Origin: Bisbaumannia pacifica
GTDB taxonomy: Bacteria > Pseudomonadota > Gammaproteobacteria > Pseudomonadales > Halomonadaceae
Direction of reading: 5' to 3'
Assembly (NCBI RefSeq): GCF_007989625.1
Contig: NZ_BJUK01000039.1
Span: 1 to 33,868, forward strand
Length of the DNA stretch: 33,868 nucleotides
Both the position numbers and the translations under genes were made by a program. Below are positions 6,606 to 13,808 of the stretch, piece by piece. How positions within the stretch are numbered: the first letter of the stretch is position 1; every line of letters starts with the position of its first letter. The notes beneath the pieces were generated by a model. The model was not told the origin of the DNA. It saw only the letters and a program-made list of their open reading frames with translations, and made no database searches.

Positions 6606-7658
6606 ATGCCAACCCCGACCCCCAAGCGACTCGCGCTCGGCGTATCCCTGGCCGGCGGCCTGCTGCTCGGCGGCCTGGTCCAGGCCGAGACCCTGCTGCG
6701 TACCGTGGGCAACTTTTCCGGCAATACCCTGCACGTGGAGGGGGTGGAGCGGCCCTTCTTCGAGGAACTGGATGCCCGCGACGACCTGGCGGTGATCTAC
6801 AACCCCATGGACGCCATCGGCGTCGAAGCCGCCGATGCCCTGCGCCTGCTGCGCTCCGGCTCCTTCGACGTGATGTCGGTGCAGATCGGCATGGCCTCCC
6901 GGGACGAGCCCTTCTTCGAGGGCATCGACCTGGCCGGCGTGGCCCCGGACCTGGACGCCCAGCGCGAGGCCATCGACGCGGTGCGCGAGCGCTTCGACGA
7001 ACGCCTCCAGGAGCGCTTCAACGCCAAGCTGATGACCCTCTGGCCCTTCGGCCCGCAGATGATGTTCTGCAACGGCGATATCCAGGGCGTGGACGACCTG
7101 GAGGGCAAGAAGGTGCGGGTCTTCACCCCCTCCATGTCGCGCCTGGTCCAGGGCCTGGGCGCCGCCCCGGTGACCCTGCAGTTCAGCGAGGTCTACCTGG
7201 CGCTGCAGCGCGGCGTGGCCGACTGCGGGGTCACCGCCCCCTCCGCCGGCAACAACGGCAAGTGGCCCGAGGTCACCGACACCTTCGTACCGCTGCCGCT
7301 GGCCTACTCGGTGCAGGGCCACTTCATGAACCTGGATACCTGGAATCGTTTCGACGCGGCCCAGCAGCAGGAGCTCACCGAGGCCTTCGCGCGCTTGGAG
7401 GAGCAGATGTGGGAGCTGGCCTATGACGTCAACGACGACGCCATCGCCTGCAACACCGGCCAGGACAGCTGTAGCGATCACCAGGCCTACGACATGCGCC
7501 TGGTGGAGATCGATCCGGCCTCCCGGGCCCTGGTCGAGGAGATCGCCAGCGAGGCGGTGCTGCCGGTGTGGGCCGAGACCTGCAGCCGCCAGTACCCCGA
7601 GTGTGCCCAGGCCTGGAACGAGACGGTGGGCGATGCCACCGGCCTCAGCATCCAGTAA
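6606..7658 (+). CDS. dctP: TRAP transporter periplasmic binding protein, DctP-like (system 2)
   Basis: This is a periplasmic solute receptor for a second TRAP system. The signal peptide (MPTPTPKRLALGVSLAGGLLLGGLVQA, cleavage before ETLL) is clear. The DctP core is visible as KKVRVFTPSMSRLVQGLGAAPVTLQFSEVYLALQRGVADCGVT, with the ligand arginine in VRV. It is only distantly similar to the dctP at 3727-4725 and keeps six cysteines in the mature part (FCNGD, ADCGV, ACNTG, DSCSD, ETCSR, PECAQ), enough for three periplasmic disulfides, which is unusual for DctP. A GAGGTG ribosome site precedes the ATG. It is followed by a stable hairpin and then dctQ, the usual order for making more receptor than permease. 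Substrate unknown. Confidence 0.92.
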   Translation: MPTPTPKRLALGVSLAGGLLLGGLVQAETLLRTVGNFSGNTLHVEGVERPFFEELDARDDLAVIYNPMDAIGVEAADALRLLRSGSFDVMSVQIGMASRDEPFFEGIDLAGVAPDLDAQREAIDAVRERFDERLQERFNAKLMTLWPFGPQMMFCNGDIQGVDDLEGKKVRVFTPSMSRLVQGLGAAPVTLQFSEVYLALQRGVADCGVTAPSAGNNGKWPEVTDTFVPLPLAYSVQGHFMNLDTWNRFDAAQQQELTEAFARLEEQMWELAYDVNDDAIACNTGQDSCSDHQAYDMRLVEIDPASRALVEEIASEAVLPVWAETCSRQYPECAQAWNETVGDATGLSIQ

Positions 7659-7672
7659 TCATCCGTGACCGC

Positions 7673-7698
7673 GCGCCCCGGGCCGACGCCCGGGGCGC
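7673..7698 (+). other. Intercistronic 11-bp hairpin after dctP
   Basis: The perfect GC stem GCGCCCCGGGC / GCCCGGGGCGC (7673-7683 with 7688-7698, 4-nt CGAC loop) starts 15 bp after the dctP stop and ends 2 nt before the AGGAGG of dctQ. There is no U-run, so partial termination or 3'-end protection of the binding-protein message, as seen in other transport operons, is more likely than full termination. Confidence 0.6.
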
Positions 7699-7712
7699 CC
7701 AGGAGGGTTTCC

Positions 7713-8330
7713 ATGGTATCCCCGCCATCCTTTCCCTGGGCTCGCCGGCTGGCGCATGGCGCCGCCCTCGCCGCCGGCTATGCCTCCCTCGGCCTGTCGC
7801 TGCTGATCACCTTCGAGGTGCTGGCACGCAAGCTGTTCAGTTTCTCCCTGCAGGGCGTCGACGAGATCGGCGGCTATGTGCTGGCCATCGGCGTCTCCTT
7901 CAGCTTCGCCTATGCCCTGCTGCACCGCGCCCATACCCGGGTCGACATGCTGATCGTGCGCCTGCCCGGGGCCCTGCAGGCGCCCCTCAACGCCGCCGCC
8001 ATGCTGCTGCTCGCCGGCTTCTCGCTGTTCATGCTGTGGCGGGCGGTGGGCACCCTGCACGAGACCCTGGAGTTCGGCAGCCTGGCCAGCACCCCGCTGC
8101 AGACCCCGCTGTGGATTCCCCAGGGGCTCTGGGTCATCGGCCTCGGCGTCTTCGCCGCCCTGGCCAGCCTGCTGGCACTGCGCGCCCTGGGGCTGCTGGT
8201 GCGTGGCCAGGCCGCCGCCCTCAACCGGGAGTTCGGACCGCGCTCCACCCAGGATGAACTCGACGAGGCGCAGCACGACTACGCCGACGAGACCACACCC
8301 GCCGCCGGCCAGGGGAGTCCGCAGCTATGA
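7713..8330 (+). CDS. dctQ: TRAP transporter small permease, DctQ family (system 2)
   Basis: This is a small membrane subunit of 205 residues with four hydrophobic segments and the DctQ pattern FEVLARKLFSFSLQGVDEIGGYVLAIGVSFSFAYALLHRAHTRVDMLI. The start at 7713 is fixed by a perfect AGGAGG at 7701-7706; an in-frame ATG at 7665 lies inside the hairpin region and has no ribosome site. Its stop overlaps the dctM start (ATGA at 8327-8330). A charged C-terminal tail of about 35 residues follows the last helix. Together with the next gene it forms the permease for the receptor encoded just upstream. Confidence 0.92.
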   Translation: MVSPPSFPWARRLAHGAALAAGYASLGLSLLITFEVLARKLFSFSLQGVDEIGGYVLAIGVSFSFAYALLHRAHTRVDMLIVRLPGALQAPLNAAAMLLLAGFSLFMLWRAVGTLHETLEFGSLASTPLQTPLWIPQGLWVIGLGVFAALASLLALRALGLLVRGQAAALNREFGPRSTQDELDEAQHDYADETTPAAGQGSPQL

Positions 8331-9628
8331 TTGGTGCATTCGAGGTAATGATCGGCTTCCTGGTCATGCTGGGCATGATGGCGGCCGGTATCCATGTGGC
8401 GGTGGCGATCTTCTCGGTGGCCGCCCTGGGCACCCTGATGTATCTGGGCCCGCCGCTGCTCTACTCCTTCGGCGATGCCCTCTGGGGCACCCTCAACGAC
8501 TTCATCCTTACCGCCATTCCGCTGTTTATCCTGCTCGGCGAGTTGCTGCTGCGCAGCGGCATCACCGAGCGCATGTACAACGCCCTCTCGGTATGGCTGC
8601 AGCGCATGCCGGGGGGCCTGCTGCATACCAATATCGGCGCCTCCTCGGTGTTCGCCGCCATGTCCGGTTCCTCGGTGGCCACCGCCGCCACCATCGGCAC
8701 CGTGGCCCTGCCGGCTTTCGCCGAGCGCGGCTACAGCGAGCGCCTGGCGCTGGGCACCCTGGCCGCCGGGGCGACGCTGGGCATCCTGATCCCGCCCAGC
8801 ATCAACATGATCATCTATGGCGCCATCACCAACACCTCCATCGGCAAGCTGTTTATCGCCGGCATCCTGCCGGGGCTGGCGCTGGCCGCGGCCTTTATGC
8901 TGGCGATCATGGCCTTCAGCCTGCTGCGCCCCGGGGTGGCCGGCGAGGCGGAGCCGCGGGTGCCGCTGCGGGCGCGCCTCGCCTCCCTGGTGGACCTGCT
9001 GCCGCCGGCCTTCGTCTTCGCCATCGTCATCGGCAGCATCTACTCGGGCTGGGCCACCCCCACCGAGGCGGCGGCCCTGGGGGTGATGGCGGCCCTGGTG
9101 GTGGCGGCGCTCAACCGCAAGCTGACCCTCGGCATGCTCAACGAGTGCTTCCTCTCCATGGCCCGCACCACCGCCATGATCATGCTGATCATCGTCGCCG
9201 CCTTCTTCCTCAACTACATCGTCGGCATCCTCGGCATTCCCCAGGTGCTGACCCGCTGGGTCGCCGACCTGGGCCTGACGCCCCTGGGGCTGATCCTGGC
9301 ACTGGTGCTCTTCTACCTGGTGCTGGGCTGCTTCCTCGAGACCCTGTCGATGATGATCGCCACCGTGCCCATCGTGGTGCCCATGGTGGTGAGCTTCGGC
9401 TTCGACCCGGTGTGGTTCGGCATCTTCCTGGTGATCATGATGGAGATCTCGCTGATCACCCCGCCCATCGGCATGAATCTCTATGTGGTGCAGGGGGTGC
9501 GCGGGCGCGGCTCCATCGCCGACGTGATGCTCGGCAGCCTGCCCTTCTTCGCCATCATGCTGGCCTTCGTCTTCGCCATCATCGCCTGGCCCGGCCTGGT
9601 GATGTGGCTGCCCAACGCCATGGGCTGA
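8327..9628 (+). CDS. dctM: TRAP transporter large permease, DctM family (system 2)
   Basis: This 433-residue large TRAP permease has the family landmarks FILTAIPLFILLGELLLRSGI (about residue 60), SSVFAAMSGSSVATAATIGTVALP (about 105), LGILIPPSINMIIYGAITNTSIG (about 148), GWATPTEAAALGVMAALVVA, and EISLITPPIGMNLYVVQGV near the end. About 12 membrane segments are predicted by eye. It is translationally coupled to dctQ through the ATGA overlap and followed 29 bp later by the hydantoinase gene, so the importer and the catabolic enzymes are one transcriptional unit. It differs clearly in sequence from the dctM at 1896-3179, so the two systems are not recent duplicates. Confidence 0.95.
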   Translation: MIGAFEVMIGFLVMLGMMAAGIHVAVAIFSVAALGTLMYLGPPLLYSFGDALWGTLNDFILTAIPLFILLGELLLRSGITERMYNALSVWLQRMPGGLLHTNIGASSVFAAMSGSSVATAATIGTVALPAFAERGYSERLALGTLAAGATLGILIPPSINMIIYGAITNTSIGKLFIAGILPGLALAAAFMLAIMAFSLLRPGVAGEAEPRVPLRARLASLVDLLPPAFVFAIVIGSIYSGWATPTEAAALGVMAALVVAALNRKLTLGMLNECFLSMARTTAMIMLIIVAAFFLNYIVGILGIPQVLTRWVADLGLTPLGLILALVLFYLVLGCFLETLSMMIATVPIVVPMVVSFGFDPVWFGIFLVIMMEISLITPPIGMNLYVVQGVRGRGSIADVMLGSLPFFAIMLAFVFAIIAWPGLVMWLPNAMG

Positions 9629-9657
9629 GCGCCCTTCGAACCTGCAAGGAAAGTCCC

Positions 9658-11088
9658 ATGAGTCACTTCGATACCCTGATTACCAACGGCCTGATCATCA
9701 CCGCCGCCGATCGCTACCACGCCGATATCGGCATCAAGGACGGGCGCATCGTCGCCCTCGGCCAGGGCCTCTCCGGCGCCGATGAGGTGATCGACGCCGC
9801 CGGCCTGTGGGTGATGCCCGGCGGCGTCGACGCCCACTGCCACCTGGACCAGCCGCTCGGCGACGGCGCCGTGATGGCCGACGACTTCGAGACCGGCACT
9901 CGCTCGGCGGCTTGTGGCGGCACCACCACGGTGATTCCCTTCGCCGCCCAGCAGAAGGGCCAGGGCCTGCGCGCCGCGGTGGAGGACTACCACCGCCGCA
10001 GCGACGGCAAGGCGTCCATCGACTACGCCTTCCATATGATCGTCACCGACCCCACCGAGACGGTGCTCAAGGAGGAACTGCCGGCGCTGATCCAGGAGGG
10101 CTACAGCTCCTTCAAGATCTACCTCACCTACGACGACCTCAAGCTCAACGACCGGGAGGTGCTCGAGGTGCTGGCCATGGCCCGTCGCGAGGGCGGCATG
10201 GTGATGATCCACGCCGAGAACGCCGACTGCATCGCCTACCTCACCGAGCTGCTCGAGTCCCAGGGCAAGACCGCCCCGCGCTACCACGGCGAGGCCCACT
10301 CGGCGATCGCCGAGCGCGAGGCGACCCATCGCGCCATCTCGCTGGCCGAGCTGATCGACGTGCCGGTGCTGATCGTGCATGTCTCCGGCCCCGAGGCCAT
10401 CGAGCAGATCCGCTGGGCCCAGGGCCGCGGCCTGCGGGTCTATGGCGAGACCTGCCCCCAGTACCTGATGCTCACCGCCGCCGACCTGGACCAGGAGGGC
10501 TTCGAGGGCGCCAAGTGCGTGTGCAGCCCGCCGCCCCGGGACCCCAAGGCCCAGGAGGCGGTGTGGCAGGCCCTGGAGAACGGCGTCTTCCAGGTCTTCT
10601 CCTCGGATCACGCCCCCTTCCGCTACGACGACCCCCAGGGCAAGAAACTGCACGGCGAGCATGCCGACTTCCACCATATTCCCAACGGCATCCCGGGGCT
10701 GGAGACGCGGCTGCCGATCCTCTTCTCCGAGGGGGTGCTCAAGGAGCGCATCGACGCCACCCGCTTCGTGGCCCTGACCGCCACCAATCCGGCCAAGATC
10801 TATGGCCTCTACCCGCGCAAGGGCACCATCGCCATCGGAGCCGACGCTGACCTGACCCTCTGGGATCCCGAGGCCCGCACCACGGTACGCAACGCCGACC
10901 TGCACCATGCGGTGGATTACACCCCTTACGAGGGGCTCGAGCTCACCGGCCGGCCGGTGCTGACCCTGTGCCGGGGCGGCGTGGTCTCCCGGGACGGCGA
11001 GCCCACCGTCGCGCCGGGCCATGGGCACTTCCTCAAATGCGACAAACCGCAGCCGGCCCGCCCCCGCGGCGCCGCCAAGGGGTTCTAG
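9658..11088 (+). CDS. Dihydropyrimidinase / D-hydantoinase
   Basis: This is a 476-residue cyclic amidohydrolase that opens six-membered dihydropyrimidine or five-membered hydantoin rings to N-carbamoyl amino acids, in the cytoplasm. All dinuclear-metal ligands of the family are seen at the expected spacing: His60-x-His62 in DAHCHLD, the carbamylated Lys153 in SSFKIYLTY, His185 in IHAEN, His241 in IVHVSG and Asp317 in SSDHAPF. The start at 9658 follows an AAGGAAAG site. No carbamoylase gene is present nearby, so the ring-opened product must be handled by an enzyme elsewhere or by the decarboxylase-like and hydratase-like neighbours. Activity class is secure; real substrate (dihydrouracil, dihydrothymine, a hydantoin or another cyclic imide) is open. 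Confidence 0.9.
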   Translation: MSHFDTLITNGLIITAADRYHADIGIKDGRIVALGQGLSGADEVIDAAGLWVMPGGVDAHCHLDQPLGDGAVMADDFETGTRSAACGGTTTVIPFAAQQKGQGLRAAVEDYHRRSDGKASIDYAFHMIVTDPTETVLKEELPALIQEGYSSFKIYLTYDDLKLNDREVLEVLAMARREGGMVMIHAENADCIAYLTELLESQGKTAPRYHGEAHSAIAEREATHRAISLAELIDVPVLIVHVSGPEAIEQIRWAQGRGLRVYGETCPQYLMLTAADLDQEGFEGAKCVCSPPPRDPKAQEAVWQALENGVFQVFSSDHAPFRYDDPQGKKLHGEHADFHHIPNGIPGLETRLPILFSEGVLKERIDATRFVALTATNPAKIYGLYPRKGTIAIGADADLTLWDPEARTTVRNADLHHAVDYTPYEGLELTGRPVLTLCRGGVVSRDGEPTVAPGHGHFLKCDKPQPARPRGAAKGF

Positions 11089-11090
11089 GC

Positions 11091-11852
11091 ATGCCAAGGT
11101 CAACGCTGATCGAAACCGCCGCCGGCCGTTTGCTGGCGGCCTATCCCCCCGGGGCGATGATCGCCCCGCCCGACGACCTGCCGCTGAATGACGCGGCGAC
11201 CGCCTACGCCATCCAGGCGCGGGTCTCGGCGGCGCTGGGCTCCCCGTCCGGCTGGAAGCTGGGCGATATCCGCAAGGGCGAGGTGCCGCGCTACTCGCGG
11301 CTGCTCGCCGAGTGGAGCCAGGCCTCGCCGGGGCGCTTTTCCCAGGACGCCTTCCATCGGGTCTATCTGGAGCCGGAGCTGGCGGTGGTGCTGGGGGCGC
11401 CTCTCCCGGCCCGGGAGGCCCCCTATGCCCTGGCCGAGGTCGCGGCCCGTGTCGCCAGCCTGCATGCCGCCATCGAAGTGGTCGACAGCCGCTTCACCAC
11501 CTGGCCCGAGGTGCCGCCCCTGTGGCAGCTGGCCGACGGCCTGAGCCATGGCGCCTTCGTGCTGGGTAGTGGCGCTCCCGCCGGCGACCTCACGCAGATG
11601 CAGGATGCCGCCTACCGGTTGACCCTGGATGGCGACGTGGCGCTGAGCGGGCGGGGCGAGCATCCCGGCGGCGACCCCGCCGAGCTGCTGGTGGCGATGA
11701 TCAATGACCGCATCCGCCGCGACGGCGAGGGCTTCACCGCCGGCGAGGTGATCACCACCGGCACCTTCGACGGCGTGGTGGCGATGCGCGCCGGCCAGCG
11801 GGCCTGCCTGGACTTCGCCGGCATCGGCGAGGTCGAGCTGCGGCTAGCGTAG
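11091..11852 (+). CDS. 2-keto-4-pentenoate hydratase / fumarylacetoacetase-family enzyme
   Basis: This 253-residue protein resembles the MhpD/DmpH branch of the fumarylacetoacetate hydrolase fold, whose members hydrate or decarboxylate 2-keto acids with a divalent metal. Family features are GWKLGD near residue 60, YLEPELAVVLG near residue 91 (metal-binding glutamates), HAAIEVVDSRF near residue 125, and the late ITTGTFDGVVAM segment where related enzymes read LTGSL. The ATG at 11091 is 2 bp after the hydantoinase stop, so it is the last gene of the rightward operon. In this context it may cleave or decarboxylate the product of ring opening. The exact reaction cannot be assigned from sequence. 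Confidence 0.8.
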   Translation: MPRSTLIETAAGRLLAAYPPGAMIAPPDDLPLNDAATAYAIQARVSAALGSPSGWKLGDIRKGEVPRYSRLLAEWSQASPGRFSQDAFHRVYLEPELAVVLGAPLPAREAPYALAEVAARVASLHAAIEVVDSRFTTWPEVPPLWQLADGLSHGAFVLGSGAPAGDLTQMQDAAYRLTLDGDVALSGRGEHPGGDPAELLVAMINDRIRRDGEGFTAGEVITTGTFDGVVAMRAGQRACLDFAGIGEVELRLA

Positions 11853-12166
11853 AAAGAAGTGGTACCGAGGCATCTGGCTTATCGCAGCCATCCAGTTAGT
11901 GTGGCCAAGGGGCGTTGGGGGGAGGTCAAAGCGAAGCGTCTTTTTCAGGGGTGAGGAGGACTCCTCCGAACGGGTAGGCCATGGATGGCCTACCCCGGCC
12001 CTGCAAGCTGAGCAGGATGCGAGAGCGCCGCAGGAAAAAGTCGAGCGCCCATGGATGGGTCTACAGCGTCTTCGCGTGGCCTACCCTCAAAGTAGCCCCG
12101 GGTAGCAACGGCAGGAGATATTAACTGGCCTACGCTTAAGGCAGTATCCCTTGAGCGAGGCGTCCC
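11853..12166. repeat. Gene-free 314 bp with clustered inverted repeats (REP-like element)
   Basis: There is no credible gene here. From about 11940 to 12115 the DNA is packed with palindromes: GGAGG/CCTCC (11955-11967), an 11-bp perfect palindrome GGGTAGGCCAT / ATGGCCTACCC (11972-11982 with 11985-11995), and CCCAT / ATGGG (12048-12052 with 12055-12059). The last two share the centre CATGGATG, and GGCCTACCC recurs at 12078-12086. This is the look of a mosaic extragenic repeat. The last 50 bp hold a TATTAA (12119-12124) that may be a -10 for the signalling operon and a GAGG site 6 nt before its ATG. No clear terminator follows the hydratase gene. Confidence 0.55.
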
Positions 12167-13795
12167 ATGGCCGATTCCCCTCTGCGTCTGCTGCTGGTGG
12201 AAGACAATCCCCTGCATAGCCGGCTGATTCAGCAACTGCTCAAGGAAGATGCCCAGCTGCGCTGCGAGGTGGAGGCGGTCGCCACCCTGGCCGAAGGCCT
12301 GACCCGGCTGGTCAAGGGGCGCATCGACCTGGTGCTGCTCGACCTGGTGCTGCCGGACAGCCAGGAGCTGGAGACCCTGTGGCGGGTGCGCCTGGTGGCG
12401 CCCCAGGTGCCGGTGGTGATCCTCACCGGCCTCGACGACCTGCAGCTGGCGACCCGGGCGGTGGAGTCCGGGGCCTCCGATTATCTGGTCAAGTCCAACC
12501 TCAAGGGCGCCGCCCTGGGACGCACGGTGCGCTACACCCTGGCGCGGGCCCGGGTACGTGGCGGCGAGTGGGACTCGCCGCTGTTCCGTCAGGCCCAGCA
12601 GCAGTTCCTCAAGGCGGCCCAGGTGATGGCCCTGGACGATGGCCTGCGCCAGCGGCTGCTGTTTCCCCAACGGGCGCGGCTGGTCACCTTCCCCTTCCGA
12701 CGCGACGATCACCACCAGGCGGAGACCCTGTTCGGCTATCGGGTGCAGCACCTGCGGCTGCCGGGGCCGACCCTGGGGGGCGTGCGCCTGCACCCGGAGC
12801 TGGGTCTCGGCGAGATGGCCGCCCTGGCGATGTGGGCAACCTGGCAGTGCGCCCTGCTGGGGCTGCCCTGCGGCGGTGCCAAGGGCGGCGTGCGGGTCGA
12901 TCCCACCGCCCTCGATCCCGGCGAGCGCCAGCGCCTGCTGCGCGCCTTCGCCCGGGAGCTCCGCGACGACCTGGCCGATGGCCGGGATATCCTCGCCCCG
13001 GGACTGGGCGTCGACGAGCGGGCCATGGCCTGGCTGCTCGACGAGGGGCTGCCGGTAAGCGGCAAGCCGGCCCTGCTGGGCGGGCTCCCCCGGCGCCAGG
13101 CCGCCATTGGGGCCGGCCTGGTGGCGCTGATCGCCGCCGCCGCGGAGCACCTCGGCATCGCTTTGGGTGGCGCCCGGGTGGTGCTCCAGGGCCTCGGCCA
13201 GGTGGGCCTGGCCGCGGCCCGGCAACTGGTGGCCCGGGGCGTCAGGTTGATCGCCGTCGGCGACGCCTCCGCGGCGCGCCAGGACCCGGCGGGCCTCGAC
13301 CTGGCGGCGCTGGAGGCGCACCTGGCGAGTCGCGGCGCCCTGGCCGGCTTCGCCGGCGGCGAGCCCCTCGACGACGGCGACCTGCTGAGCCTGCCCTGCG
13401 ATATCCTGGTGCTGGCGGCGGTGCAGCAGCAGGTCACCGCCGAGAACGCCCCGCGCGTTAACTGTCGCCTGCTGGCGGAGGGGGCCCATGGCCCCACCCT
13501 GCTGGAAGCGGAGGAGAGCCTCCACGAGCGGGAGGTGTTCGTGCTGCCGGATATCCTCGGCAACGCCGCCGGGGCGGGGCTGGCCTACCTGGAGTGGGCC
13601 CAGGGGGCGCGTCCCTGGGAACGCGAGAGCGCCCTGGCCTGGCTCGAGGCGCGGCTGCTGGATGCCTTCCGGCGCTGCCTGGGGCGGGTCGAGTCGGAGG
13701 GGCTGGACATGCGCACCGCGGCCCTGGTGGAGGCGCTGTTGCGTCTCGAGGGCCAGGCCCGGCTGCGCGGCCAGCTCGACGACTCGCCGGACTAG
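12167..13795 (+). CDS. Receiver domain fused to a degenerate glutamate dehydrogenase
   Basis: This 542-residue protein has two parts. Residues 5-125 form a response-regulator receiver with the acidic pair Glu12-Asp13, phospho-acceptor Asp59 in LLDLVLPD, Thr87 and Lys109, all intact. Residues about 170-530 align with hexameric Glu/Leu dehydrogenases such as RocG/GudB: GYRVQH, GG(V)RLHPE, LPCGGAKGGVRVDP, GKPALLGG, VVLQGLGQVGLAAA (nucleotide loop G342-x-G344-x-x-G347), AENAPRVNCRLLAEGAHGPT and VLPDILGNAAG. The GGAKGG lysine (239) is kept. The other key positions are changed: the lysine of GPTKGG is Leu203, the lysine two turns before GGAKGG is Gln227, the catalytic aspartate of PAPD is Gly279, and the serine before FEW is Ala473. 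I read it as a phosphorylation-controlled sensor rather than an active dehydrogenase. It is the first gene of an operon with a hybrid kinase. Confidence 0.9.
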   Translation: MADSPLRLLLVEDNPLHSRLIQQLLKEDAQLRCEVEAVATLAEGLTRLVKGRIDLVLLDLVLPDSQELETLWRVRLVAPQVPVVILTGLDDLQLATRAVESGASDYLVKSNLKGAALGRTVRYTLARARVRGGEWDSPLFRQAQQQFLKAAQVMALDDGLRQRLLFPQRARLVTFPFRRDDHHQAETLFGYRVQHLRLPGPTLGGVRLHPELGLGEMAALAMWATWQCALLGLPCGGAKGGVRVDPTALDPGERQRLLRAFARELRDDLADGRDILAPGLGVDERAMAWLLDEGLPVSGKPALLGGLPRRQAAIGAGLVALIAAAAEHLGIALGGARVVLQGLGQVGLAAARQLVARGVRLIAVGDASAARQDPAGLDLAALEAHLASRGALAGFAGGEPLDDGDLLSLPCDILVLAAVQQQVTAENAPRVNCRLLAEGAHGPTLLEAEESLHEREVFVLPDILGNAAGAGLAYLEWAQGARPWERESALAWLEARLLDAFRRCLGRVESEGLDMRTAALVEALLRLEGQARLRGQLDDSPD

Positions 13796-13808
13796 GTAGG
13801 AGCCGGCC

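Noticed and set aside
8203-9657. In-frame extension upstream of the hydantoinase start
   Set aside because: It overlaps dctQ and dctM in another frame and reads as low-complexity His/Arg/Gly; the ATG at 9658 has a ribosome site and begins the conserved protein.
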